64,000 nucleotides of DNA from Croceitalea marina. GTDB lineage: Bacteria; Bacteroidota; Bacteroidia; Flavobacteriales; Flavobacteriaceae. The stretch lies in NCBI RefSeq assembly GCF_042684265.1, contig NZ_JBHULB010000007.1, positions 587,542-651,541 of the forward strand. Reading direction: 5' to 3'. A program made the translations under genes and the position numbers. The notes under the pieces were generated by a model, which saw only the letters and a program-made list of their open reading frames with translations, had not been told where the DNA came from and searched no databases. This document shows positions 32,734 through 41,575 of the stretch, one piece after another (the stretch's first letter is position 1; the number at the start of each line of letters is the position of its first letter).

Positions 32734-33459
32734 CTAGTTTCTTCCTTTTTCGTTTGGATAAAGTAAATGAACAGGGTCACTTTGCCAGAAAGCTTTTGTT
32801 TCAACATCCATGATAGTCAATGATCCTTTAAAAGCAGCCCCGGTGTCAACATTCCACACATTTCCTCCTTGTTGGGGCACGGCAACGCCTGTTTTTGAAA
32901 TTGGGGTATGCCCAATAAATATCTCTTTATAATGCGTTAATCGTTTTGGAAAGTCTTTATCAGTTTGCTTTAGTTTAGGGTTTAGGGCGCGTGCCAATTC
33001 CCAGAGCGTTCTATCCCAATAGAACAATTGATCAAAATATTCATATTCTATTCCTTTCAAATTTGTAAAGCCGGCATGAAGATAGAGGCGCTGATCCTTA
33101 TCTAAATAGTTGTTTCTCAAATTCTTGTAAAAGTTAAGGTGCGGACCCCAATTTTCCTTCCCAGCTTTTAGATACGAATCTCTTGTTGCGGTTCCGCCAT
33201 GGGCAAGCCACTGCGGATTTTCTTCCCCCGTTAGCATCCATTCATAGCAAAGTTCATCATGGTTTCCTCGTATAAAAAGACAGTTATGGGTTTGCTGTAG
33301 TTCGATTAAATACGCAACAGTTTCAAAGGCCTCACTCCACGAGTCTACATAATCCCCCAAAAAAATCAAGTGATCTTTTTGGGTAACCTTGGCCCGCTGT
33401 AATAGTTGGGGTATTGCTTTTTTACCTGAATGTACATCCCCGATTACAAGTCTTCGCAT
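32734..33459 (-). CDS. calcineurin-like metallophosphoesterase (serine/threonine phosphatase-type)
   Basis: 241 residues from the ATG at 33459; the in-frame start 30 bases upstream only adds a hydrophobic stretch before the first strand. Metal-binding motifs are RLVIGDVHSG (GDxH, residues 3-12), LGDYVDSWS (GDxxD) and RGNHDE (GNHD), and the C-terminal GHTPIS supplies another histidine. Similar to bacterial PP2-type phosphatases and diadenosine-tetraphosphatases. Substrate unknown; cytoplasmic. Divergent from the fructokinase-like gene. Confidence 0.87.
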   Translation of the reverse strand: MRRLVIGDVHSGKKAIPQLLQRAKVTQKDHLIFLGDYVDSWSEAFETVAYLIELQQTHNCLFIRGNHDELCYEWMLTGEENPQWLAHGGTATRDSYLKAGKENWGPHLNFYKNLRNNYLDKDQRLYLHAGFTNLKGIEYEYFDQLFYWDRTLWELARALNPKLKQTDKDFPKRLTHYKEIFIGHTPISKTGVAVPQQGGNVWNVDTGAAFKGSLTIMDVETKAFWQSDPVHLLYPNEKGRN

Positions 33460-33608
33460 TGTTAAATATTTAGACAATAATAGCCACAAATAAATTTAGT
33501 GCTGAAAACTTAAGGTAAAATTTGTCCGCAAAAAACACCTCTTCCCCTGTTTTTTTGGTCATAAGTACGTTTTCTGTGTACCTTGTGTTATTAAAATATC
33601 ATGAAGGC

Positions 33609-34553
33609 ATGACTCGAGTCTTTTGTATAGGTGAATTATTGATTGATTTTGTGGCCGAAAACCAAGGTAGTAATCTTTCAAAAGCAATGAATTTTACCAA
33701 AAAAGCGGGTGGTGCACCGGCCAATGTGGCTTGTGCCATTGCCAAACTCGGCGGAAAAAGTTCTTTTATAGGTTGTGTCGGCAAAGATTCCTTTGGAAGT
33801 TTTTTATTGGATGTTTTGAAAAATGAAGGTGTGGATATTTCTATGGCCCAACGTTCAAATATCTTTACAACTTTGGCCTTTGTCTCTATTGCAGAAGACG
33901 GCGAGCGTGATTTTGTTTTTAATAGAGGTGCCGATGAGCAATTGAAATACGATTCTTCTATAAAAACTGAATTCAAAAAAAATATATTGCACTTTGGCGC
34001 AGCTACTGCCTTACTTGGCGGGCCTCTTGAAAAAGCTTACGGACATTATCTTTTTGATGGGCTTTGCAATGAATCTTTTATCGCTTTTGACCCAAATTTT
34101 AGAAGTGACCTTTGGGGCGATGATGAAGCTACATTTACAAAAAAGTGTATGCCATATATTGAAAAATCTCACCTGTGTAAATTTAGTTTGGAGGAGGCCT
34201 TGCTATTATCAGGCAAAGATACCGTTGAAGAAGCCTGCGCTTTTTTACATGAGATAGGAGCAGAAATAATTACCGTTACCTTAGGAAAGGAAGGAACTTT
34301 TGTCAGCACGAAAACACTTCAAAAAACCGTACCCAGCATAGCTGTTTCAGCAGTAGATACCACTGGCGCTGGAGATGCGTTTATTGGCTGCCTTCTTTAT
34401 CAAATTAGCCTTTTACCCAGTATTGAAGCTCTTTTAAATGATGACCAAGCACTATTGAAGATGGTCGAGAAAGCCAATAAAGCCGGAGCTATTACCACAA
34501 CCAAGTTTGGCGCCATTGTAGCGCTACCCAGTTTAACCCAACTAGAGGCCTAA
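33609..34553 (+). CDS. PfkB-family sugar kinase, probable fructokinase
   Basis: 314 residues from the ATG at 33609; the reading from 33522 adds an unlikely hydrophobic extension. PfkB motifs are GGAPANVACAIAKLGG (about 35-50) and the anion-hole/catalytic-base motif DTTGAGDAFIG (about 248-258). Adjacent directly to an amylosucrase gene (stop next to ATG with no gap). The natural role is to phosphorylate the fructose released by that enzyme, giving fructose-6-phosphate. Substrate inferred from context and family. Confidence 0.85.
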   Translation: MTRVFCIGELLIDFVAENQGSNLSKAMNFTKKAGGAPANVACAIAKLGGKSSFIGCVGKDSFGSFLLDVLKNEGVDISMAQRSNIFTTLAFVSIAEDGERDFVFNRGADEQLKYDSSIKTEFKKNILHFGAATALLGGPLEKAYGHYLFDGLCNESFIAFDPNFRSDLWGDDEATFTKKCMPYIEKSHLCKFSLEEALLLSGKDTVEEACAFLHEIGAEIITVTLGKEGTFVSTKTLQKTVPSIAVSAVDTTGAGDAFIGCLLYQISLLPSIEALLNDDQALLKMVEKANKAGAITTTKFGAIVALPSLTQLEA

Positions 34554-36479
34554 ATGAATCAAGCCGCATTACACAAACTACTTTCTTCTAAAAAAGAAGG
34601 TCAAAGTTTAAATGAGCTATTCGAATTACGTTTTAGCACTAACCTTACCTTAATAAAAGACTTATTTTTTTCCCTATATCCGGAAGAACATTATAGGCCA
34701 ACATTTGAAAAACTCTTAAAACAGCTCCACGAGCTTTTTAAAACCAGACCAGAAAATCTAAAACAGCTTGATATTGTTCGTTTAAAAAAAGGCAATTGGT
34801 ATCAATCTGAAAAATTGGTTGGCACACAGCTTTATGTAGACCACTTTAACAAAGACATTAAAGGCCTGCACAAAAAGCTTCCTTATTTTGAAGAATTAGG
34901 TATAAACTTTTTGCATATTATGCCGCTTACCACAAGACCTGAGGGGGAAAATGATGGAGGTTATGCCGTAAATAGTTATGACCAAATCGACAAAAAGTAC
35001 GGAACCCAAAAAGATTTCGAAAAACTAACTGCAGCACTACGAGATAAAGAAATGTACCTAATGTTAGATTTCGTGGTAAACCATACTTCTAACGAATATC
35101 CTTGGGCCAAAAAGGCAATGGCCGGTAATAAAAAATATCAAGAATATTATTACACTTATACGGATCGTGAAGTTCCTGATGAGTTCGAACACAACCTACC
35201 AGAAATCTTTCCTGAAACCGCACCTGGCAATTACAATTTCGTGCCAGAGATGAATAAGTGGGTCATGACTTGCTTCAATAATTACCAATGGGATTTAAAT
35301 TATACCAATCCTGAAGTTTTTCTAGAAATGCTAACTAATTTGGTAAACCTAGTAAATCTTGGGGTTGATGTCATTCGTTTTGATGCTTTAGCTTTTCTAT
35401 GGAAAAAAATGGGAACCATCTCTCAAAACCTTCCTGAAGCACATGTACTTACTTCACTTTTTAGAATGTGTTTACAGATTGTTGCCCCAGGAAGTATTCT
35501 ATTGGCAGAAGCTATTGTAGCCCCAACCGATATCATTAAATACTTTGGTGAGGGTAACAAAACTGGCAACGAATGTGAAGTTGCCTATAATGCTTCATTA
35601 ATGGCTTTATTATGGAATGCTATTGCTACAAAAGAAACAGTTCTTTTACAAAAAAGTTTGACCACTATTCCGCAAAAGCCCAAATACTGCACATGGATAA
35701 ATTATATACGATGTCATGATGATATAGGGCTTGGCTTAGATGATCGCTTTATAAATGAAATGGGTTGGAATCCGCAAGATCATCGAAAATTTCTGCTCGA
35801 CTATTATTGTCAAAAACTAGATTGGTCACCCGCAAAAGGATTGCTCTTTATGTACAACCCAAAAACAGGCGATGGCAGAATTACAGGTAGTGCTGCATCA
35901 TTGTTAGGCTTAGAAAAAGGTATTGAAGAGAATGATACTACTTTGATAAGGGAATCTGTAGCTAAAATTATTATGCTGCATGGTATTATTTTAGCTTTTG
36001 GTGGAATCCCTTTAATTTATGCAGGTGACGAAATTGCTACGTTGAATGATTATTCTTTTCTAAAAGATAAAGACAGAAAAGATGATAATAGATGGGTAAA
36101 TCGCCCCTATCAAAATTGGGAGGTGGTTTCTAATCTAGAAGCTAAAAAAACACCACAATCAGAAATCTTTTTTGCATTAAAAGAATTGATAAAAATACGC
36201 AAAAGACACCCGGTTTTTGCAGATAACAATGACATCACTTTGCACAGCACAGGCAATAATCATATCTTAATTTTTGAGCGTAAAACAGCTAAGAAAGGTG
36301 TATTGATTATCTGTAATTTTAACGATACTTCTGAAGTAATAGATTGTAGTTTTATTTCAAAACTTGGCTATCTTAAAAATCAAGAATTTAAAGATTTAAT
36401 TACAGCTAAAAAAACCAAGTTAAGTAGTGGTTTTCTTGAAATTAAGCCTTATCAACTTTTGTGGTTAAAAAAGTTCTAA
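34554..36479 (+). CDS. amylosucrase-type GH13 enzyme
   Basis: 641 residues, close to the 636 of Neisseria polysaccharea amylosucrase. A GH13 barrel with an N-terminal helical domain (about 1-90): DFVVNH (172-177), nucleophile Asp277 (VIRFDALAF), acid/base Glu319 (LLAEAI) and CHDD (387-390, Asp389 or Asp390 stabilising the transition state). The known Neisseria triad is 286/328/393, so spacing agrees. Reaction expected: sucrose to alpha-1,4-glucan plus fructose, or hydrolysis. No signal peptide. The fructokinase gene precedes it directly. The stop overlaps the converging AlbA_2 gene by 4 bp. Confidence 0.88.
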   Translation: MNQAALHKLLSSKKEGQSLNELFELRFSTNLTLIKDLFFSLYPEEHYRPTFEKLLKQLHELFKTRPENLKQLDIVRLKKGNWYQSEKLVGTQLYVDHFNKDIKGLHKKLPYFEELGINFLHIMPLTTRPEGENDGGYAVNSYDQIDKKYGTQKDFEKLTAALRDKEMYLMLDFVVNHTSNEYPWAKKAMAGNKKYQEYYYTYTDREVPDEFEHNLPEIFPETAPGNYNFVPEMNKWVMTCFNNYQWDLNYTNPEVFLEMLTNLVNLVNLGVDVIRFDALAFLWKKMGTISQNLPEAHVLTSLFRMCLQIVAPGSILLAEAIVAPTDIIKYFGEGNKTGNECEVAYNASLMALLWNAIATKETVLLQKSLTTIPQKPKYCTWINYIRCHDDIGLGLDDRFINEMGWNPQDHRKFLLDYYCQKLDWSPAKGLLFMYNPKTGDGRITGSAASLLGLEKGIEENDTTLIRESVAKIIMLHGIILAFGGIPLIYAGDEIATLNDYSFLKDKDRKDDNRWVNRPYQNWEVVSNLEAKKTPQSEIFFALKELIKIRKRHPVFADNNDITLHSTGNNHILIFERKTAKKGVLIICNFNDTSEVIDCSFISKLGYLKNQEFKDLITAKKTKLSSGFLEIKPYQLLWLKKF

Positions 36480-37612
36480 CTATACCTCACTTTTCTTAGA
36501 ACCCGCAACGCCTCTTTTAATGATAGATGTACCCTTTTATCAATCTTCTTTAAAATAACCCTAGCTTTTTCCATCTGATCTTTTGCCTCTTCAAAACCAT
36601 TTAAATAGCAAATCAAATAGGTATCCGATAAGTGATTTAAATCTTCTTTTTCGGCAGGCGATAAACCAAGTCCTTTTTCCAACTTTCTAACCAGTGAATT
36701 ATTTGTATTCAAAATATGATGAAGCGTCCTTTTATCATATTGGGGTGGCTCAAAAACAAGATTGCTATTGATGGTATATTTTCCATTTTCAGAAAATGTA
36801 ATGGTTACCTCTTCGAGAGGGTAATATTTTTGTTGTTTTCCAAGTCCCAATTGAACATATTCCAAAGTAGTAAAAGAATCTTCATTATAGGATATCGTAA
36901 TTTCATCCAATGCGGAATAAAATAGTTTTACCTGTTCATTGATAAGCTCGATATCAACCCGGGAATAGTACATATCGTCTCCGACCTTTTTTTGATTTCC
37001 AGCCCAACAGACCACAAATTGTTCCTTAAAAACCTTGTAATTGCTCGTTAAATCGGCATGGCGATTATTTATAAAATCGATAACTCCGTCTAGCGTCAGT
37101 TCAATATTATTACGCGCGTGCTGCTCAATGGTCGCTACTTTTTCAGAATTAATGTCCTCTAGCTTGACATCAAAGGCTTTTGGTAAGCTGATACTACCTT
37201 CCCTAAAAAAAACCGCACCACCATAATACTTCCATATATTCTTTCGTAGTGCACAAACTTTACCGCTCGAGGTAATGGTAACCAAACCTACCACCTTACC
37301 TTCGGGCAAATGCGGAAAAGGAATATTCTCGTAGGCAATTTTAGGCGGATTATCTAAATAGGCATTTACAAGATTCTGAATCTTACTATCATCAAAGAAA
37401 TCTACGCCAACAATTTTATTGTCTTCATCTTCGACCCCAACAACGATAAAAGAGTTATTTTCTGGGTTGCTATTTGCTAGAGCGCAAACATGCTTCAAGA
37501 ACTTAGCTTTCCCTTCTTTTTCGGCAATTGCGATAAAACGTTTCTTGTCATAAAAACTATTCTCATCGTTATGGGCGAGAAGGTTTTTTACAAGAAGGCG
37601 TTTGTTGATCAT
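36476..37612 (-). CDS. AlbA_2 (Schlafen-type) domain protein
   Basis: 378 residues. The N-terminal region (about 20-145) has the AlbA_2/Schlafen pattern: HVCALANSNPENNSFIVVGVEDEDNKIVGVDFF and the FREGSIS motif (about 136-142). The C-terminal half is mixed and unassigned. AlbA_2 proteins are found in putative DNA-binding regulators and in RNA-cutting Schlafen proteins; the histidine/aspartate set needed for cutting is not evident here. It may be a regulator or a nucleic-acid enzyme. Converges with the amylosucrase gene, overlap CTAA. Confidence 0.72.
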   Translation of the reverse strand: MINKRLLVKNLLAHNDENSFYDKKRFIAIAEKEGKAKFLKHVCALANSNPENNSFIVVGVEDEDNKIVGVDFFDDSKIQNLVNAYLDNPPKIAYENIPFPHLPEGKVVGLVTITSSGKVCALRKNIWKYYGGAVFFREGSISLPKAFDVKLEDINSEKVATIEQHARNNIELTLDGVIDFINNRHADLTSNYKVFKEQFVVCWAGNQKKVGDDMYYSRVDIELINEQVKLFYSALDEITISYNEDSFTTLEYVQLGLGKQQKYYPLEEVTITFSENGKYTINSNLVFEPPQYDKRTLHHILNTNNSLVRKLEKGLGLSPAEKEDLNHLSDTYLICYLNGFEEAKDQMEKARVILKKIDKRVHLSLKEALRVLRKVRYS

Positions 37613-37822
37613 AGCTAAAATAAACCTGTTATTTAATTTGATGATATTCTTCAGTTCGAGTGAAATTTGCGATAGTAAATGAGTAAATTTTGTATGGAGA
37701 ACAAGAGTTTTCCACCTAAACTAGTTCTCGATACTATTTTTCGTACCTCAAAATTACTCGAACTGACATATAACTATATTTTGACCACTATCCCTGATTC
37801 GTTTGTTCCTCCCAACTCGAAA

Positions 37823-38572
37823 CTATTTTCTTTTCACGATAGTGCTGCTTGCCTGAGCGGTACACATAACAACCAAATCGGCAATGTTCACGTGGTATGG
37901 CCTTGTAACCACAAAGTGTATAATATCGGCAATATCTTCAGGTCTTAGTGCCTCAAACCCTTGATACACTTTTTCTGCCCTTTCTGAATCTCCCTTAAAA
38001 CGAACTTCACTAAATTCCGTTTCTACCAAACCAGGATTTATGGCTCCTACCCGAATGTCATAGTCATTTAAATCTAATCGCATACCTTGGTTGATGGCAT
38101 CAACAGCATGTTTTGAGGCACAATACACATTACCTTTGGGGTAGACTTCTTTGCCAGCCGTAGAACCGATGTTTATGATATGCCCCGCTTTACGTGCAAC
38201 CATCTGTGGCATCACCGCCTTTGACACATACAAAAGCCCCTTAACGTTGATGTCTAACATAGCATCCCAATCATCAAGGCTTCCTTCATCAACTTTATCC
38301 AAGCCATGGGCATTTCCGGCATTGTTAATTAAAACATCTATGTTGGAAAATGGCTCTTTTAAAGACTCAATCTCTTTGAATACAAGATTTTTATCACGAA
38401 CATCAAAATTCAATGTTGTTACTTCAGTAAGGTTTTCCAATTTCTTTTTTAGTTGGTCAAGCCGTTCTTGTCGACGTCCGCAGAGAATCAATCGGAAACC
38501 ATTCTCGGCAAAAAGTTCAGCGGTAGCTTTTCCTATTCCACTTGTAGCCCCAGTAATCAATGCAGTTTTCAT
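37823..38572 (-). CDS. short-chain dehydrogenase/reductase (YdfG-like)
   Basis: 249 residues from the ATG at 38572, which begins MKTALITGATSGIGKATAE; a reading from 38617 would add 15 unrelated residues. Motifs are TGATSGIG (7-14), NNAG, an active-site serine in INIGSTAGKEV and Tyr-x-x-x-Lys as YCASK. The segment CGRRQERL after strand 2 points to NADP(H). Resembles the YdfG serine/3-hydroxy acid dehydrogenases. It follows the aldo/keto reductase by 13 bp and likely shares its transcript. Confidence 0.85.
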   Translation of the reverse strand: MKTALITGATSGIGKATAELFAENGFRLILCGRRQERLDQLKKKLENLTEVTTLNFDVRDKNLVFKEIESLKEPFSNIDVLINNAGNAHGLDKVDEGSLDDWDAMLDINVKGLLYVSKAVMPQMVARKAGHIINIGSTAGKEVYPKGNVYCASKHAVDAINQGMRLDLNDYDIRVGAINPGLVETEFSEVRFKGDSERAEKVYQGFEALRPEDIADIIHFVVTRPYHVNIADLVVMCTAQASSTIVKRK

Positions 38573-38585
38573 TATGTGTAATTTT

Positions 38586-39458
38586 TTATGGTACTTGTTC
38601 CCCCTTGCTTGCCTCAAGCAATACGAACCAATCTTCTAATTCTAGTGCTATGGAAACCGCTTCCATAGATGCTTTTAAACGCTCCTTTGTTGCCGTGCCT
38701 ACTACGGGATAAATTCCTACAGGATGTTTTAAAATAAAGGCCAAAAGCAACTGACTTTCGTCTGCGTTATACTTTTCTTTTAAAACTTCCATCACTGCTT
38801 TTATGCGGGAGTTCTGCTCATTTTCTTCTCTAAAATAGTTTCCCAGCGGACTCCAAGACATTGCCATTCTATTTTTAGCAATACAATCATCAAAAGTGCC
38901 ATCATACATGGGTTGGTCATGGGTCAATGAGAACTCTACTTGATTGCCCGTAACCGATAATCTGGTTTCTAGCATTGCTATCTGTGAAGGTGAGAAATTA
39001 GAAACCCCAAAAGCTTTTATCTTGCCATCAGCCATAAGTTTTTGAATACCCTCGGCGATTTCATCGGGTTGCATTAACGGGCTCGGTCTATGCAAGAGTA
39101 ATAAGTCTAGGTAATCTGTTTGTAACTTTTTTAATGATTGTTCCGCTGACCAAATAATATAATCGGCATCATATTGGTAATGGGCTACTTTGTTTTTTCG
39201 ACCGCTTGTCATTTGTATACCACACTTACTTATCAATTGAATTTTTGACCGGTCTAATCCGCTTTTGGCATAGGCCTTTCCAAAGTCTGTTTCATTTTCA
39301 TAATCGCCATAAATATCGGCGTGGTCAAAAGTGGTAATTCCAACTTCGACACAGTAATTCATCAAATCTGTTATTTCGGATATTGAAAGCCGTTTTCCCC
39401 AACTTCCCCAGGTCATGGTTCCGGCAATAATTTTTGAGTATAAATTAGTTTCTTGCAT
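38586..39458 (-). CDS. aldo/keto reductase
   Basis: 290 residues. The TIM-barrel signatures are visible: FDHADIYGDYENE (catalytic Asp/Tyr), LISKCG (catalytic Lys), LLLLHRPSP (catalytic His), GVSNFSPSQIAMLE and the C-terminal PVVGTATKERLKAS cofactor loop. NADPH-dependent reduction of a carbonyl compound; substrate unknown, resembling the YdhF subgroup. First gene of a two-gene minus-strand unit with the SDR; divergent from the MoxR gene. Confidence 0.88.
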   Translation of the reverse strand: MQETNLYSKIIAGTMTWGSWGKRLSISEITDLMNYCVEVGITTFDHADIYGDYENETDFGKAYAKSGLDRSKIQLISKCGIQMTSGRKNKVAHYQYDADYIIWSAEQSLKKLQTDYLDLLLLHRPSPLMQPDEIAEGIQKLMADGKIKAFGVSNFSPSQIAMLETRLSVTGNQVEFSLTHDQPMYDGTFDDCIAKNRMAMSWSPLGNYFREENEQNSRIKAVMEVLKEKYNADESQLLLAFILKHPVGIYPVVGTATKERLKASMEAVSIALELEDWFVLLEASKGEQVP

Positions 39459-39616
39459 ATGCAGTGAATTTATAAAATTAATCCCTTAAACTCTTCATAA
39501 AACTTGGGGTTTCAAAGTTTTTTTAACCAATAATTAACAGGTGAATTTTAAATAAATTTTCATTTTGCACTCTGTTAAAATTCTGAATTAAAATATAAGC
39601 AATCACATAATTTCCT

Positions 39617-40618
39617 ATGGAAGAAAATACTACGATAGACATAAGCGCCGTAAACGAAAAAATTGCTCAAGAAAGTGCTTTTATAGACCTACTTACACTG
39701 GAAATGAATAAAGCCATTGTTGGGCAAAACCATATGATCGAGCGACTGCTCATAGGGCTGTTAGGGCAAGGTCATATTTTACTGGAAGGTGTGCCGGGTT
39801 TAGCAAAAACATTGGCTATTAATACCTTGGCAAAGGCTGTCAAAGGTAGTTTTAGTAGAATTCAGTTTACCCCTGATCTTTTACCTGCAGATGTTGTAGG
39901 TACGATGATCTACAATATAAAAGAGAACGATTTCTCGATTAAAAAAGGACCCATTTTTGCCAATTTTGTATTGGCAGATGAAATCAACCGTGCGCCCGCA
40001 AAAGTGCAATCTGCGCTACTAGAGGCAATGCAAGAAAAGCAGGTTACCATTGGCGATGAGACTTTTAAACTAACGCCTCCATTCTTGGTAATGGCTACGC
40101 AAAACCCTGTTGAACAAGAAGGAACTTACCCTTTGCCAGAAGCCCAGGTCGACCGTTTTATGCTGAAAACAGTTATAGATTATCCAAAACTCAACGAAGA
40201 ACAATTGATCATACGCCAAAACCTCAACGGGGGAGGTGAGGCCATTAAGCCGGTAATTACCGTTAAACAGATTCTTAGTGCCCAAAAGGCAGTTCGCGAG
40301 GTTTATATGGATGAGAAAATTGAAAAATATATTCTTGATATCGTTTTTGCTACTCGATATCCAGAAAAATATAACCTTGAAAATTTAAAACCCCTTATTA
40401 GTTTTGGGGCTTCCCCGAGAGGAAGTATCAACCTTGCCAATGCTTCTAAGTGCTATGCATTTATTAAACGAAGAGGATATGTAATTCCCGAAGACGTCCG
40501 TGCCGTCGTACATGACGTTCTTCGTCATAGAATAGGAATTACATACGAGGCCGAAGCAGAGAATATTACTTCAGAAGAAATCATAAACAAGATTGTAAAC
40601 GAGGTTGAAGTGCCTTAA
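39617..40618 (+). CDS. MoxR-family AAA+ ATPase
   Basis: 333 residues. Walker A is GVPGLAKT (58-65) and Walker B VLADEINRAP (118-127, Asp121-Glu122); the ATQNPVEQEGTYPLPEAQVDRF stretch is the MoxR signature. MoxR ATPases act as chaperones for VWA-domain partners. It heads the operon with DUF58, BatA, BatB, BatC, BatD and BatE and is likely to remodel those proteins at the inner membrane. It is separated from the DUF58 gene by 87 bp, the largest gap within the operon. Confidence 0.93.
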   Translation: MEENTTIDISAVNEKIAQESAFIDLLTLEMNKAIVGQNHMIERLLIGLLGQGHILLEGVPGLAKTLAINTLAKAVKGSFSRIQFTPDLLPADVVGTMIYNIKENDFSIKKGPIFANFVLADEINRAPAKVQSALLEAMQEKQVTIGDETFKLTPPFLVMATQNPVEQEGTYPLPEAQVDRFMLKTVIDYPKLNEEQLIIRQNLNGGGEAIKPVITVKQILSAQKAVREVYMDEKIEKYILDIVFATRYPEKYNLENLKPLISFGASPRGSINLANASKCYAFIKRRGYVIPEDVRAVVHDVLRHRIGITYEAEAENITSEEIINKIVNEVEVP

Positions 40619-40705
40619 ATCAGTTGTCAGTGAAACGGCAAAAAGTGCTTAAAGCTGCATTACAAGCATTGACCGCTGCATACTAATCCCTGTTTACTGA
40701 ACTAA

Positions 40706-41572
40706 ATGAATACAAAAGAGTTACTTAAGAAAGTACGGAAGATTGAGATCAAGACACGACGGTTGTCTGATCATATCTTTGGAGGAGAGTACCACTCTAC
40801 CTTTAAGGGGCGGGGTATGACGTTTAGCGAAGTAAGGCAATATCAATTTGGTGATGACGTACGTTCCATAGACTGGAATGTTACCGCACGCTATAACGAA
40901 CCATACGTTAAAGTATTTGAAGAAGAGCGTGAGCTGACAATGATGCTCATGGTAGATGTTAGTGGCTCTGAACTTTTTGCAACTACCAATCAGTTTAAGA
41001 AAGACGTGCTTACCGAAATATCGGCCACCCTGGCTTTCTCGGCAATGCAGAACAATGATAAAGTAGGTCTTATTTTATTCTCCAACGAAGTAGAGCTTTT
41101 TATTCCTCCAAAAAAAGGAAAAAGTCATGTGCTTAGAATTATTCGTGAACTACTAGAGTTTAAGCCTCAAAGTAAAGAAACCAATATTGCCGAAGCACTT
41201 AAATTTCTTACCAATGTGATGAAGAAAAAGGCAATCGTTTTTGTTCTCTCAGATTTTATTGCTGATGATTACGACAATACACTTCGCATTGTAGGAAATA
41301 AACATGATGTTACGGGTATTCGGGTTTATGACGAAAAAGAAGAATATATTCCGAATCTAGGAATGATTCAGGTGCAGGACACCGAAACTGGTGGGGTCAA
41401 ATTAGTAAATACTAGCTCAAAAAAAGTGCGCCATGAATATTGGCGCTACCATTTAGAAAAAGTGGATTACTTTAATAATGCATTCACAAAGTCTGGAAGC
41501 GGTGTTATTGATTGCCGCGTAGATGAAAGCTATGTGAAAAAGTTGTTGGGCTATTTTAAACGAAGAGGTTAA
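40706..41572 (+). CDS. DUF58 domain protein
   Basis: 288 residues. The conserved core GRGMTFSEVRQYQFGDDVRSIDWNVTARYNEPYVKVFEEERE (about 36-77) is DUF58, followed by a VWA-like domain with VDVSGSE (about 87-93, DxSGS metal site). Usually the partner of MoxR. Cytoplasmic or membrane-associated. The next gene starts 3 bp later. Confidence 0.92.
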   Translation: MNTKELLKKVRKIEIKTRRLSDHIFGGEYHSTFKGRGMTFSEVRQYQFGDDVRSIDWNVTARYNEPYVKVFEEERELTMMLMVDVSGSELFATTNQFKKDVLTEISATLAFSAMQNNDKVGLILFSNEVELFIPPKKGKSHVLRIIRELLEFKPQSKETNIAEALKFLTNVMKKKAIVFVLSDFIADDYDNTLRIVGNKHDVTGIRVYDEKEEYIPNLGMIQVQDTETGGVKLVNTSSKKVRHEYWRYHLEKVDYFNNAFTKSGSGVIDCRVDESYVKKLLGYFKRRG

Positions 41573-41575
41573 TAC

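Noticed and set aside
37679..37948. 89-residue plus-strand frame before the SDR gene
   Set aside because: The second half is antisense to the SDR C-terminus and the first half has no recognisable features.
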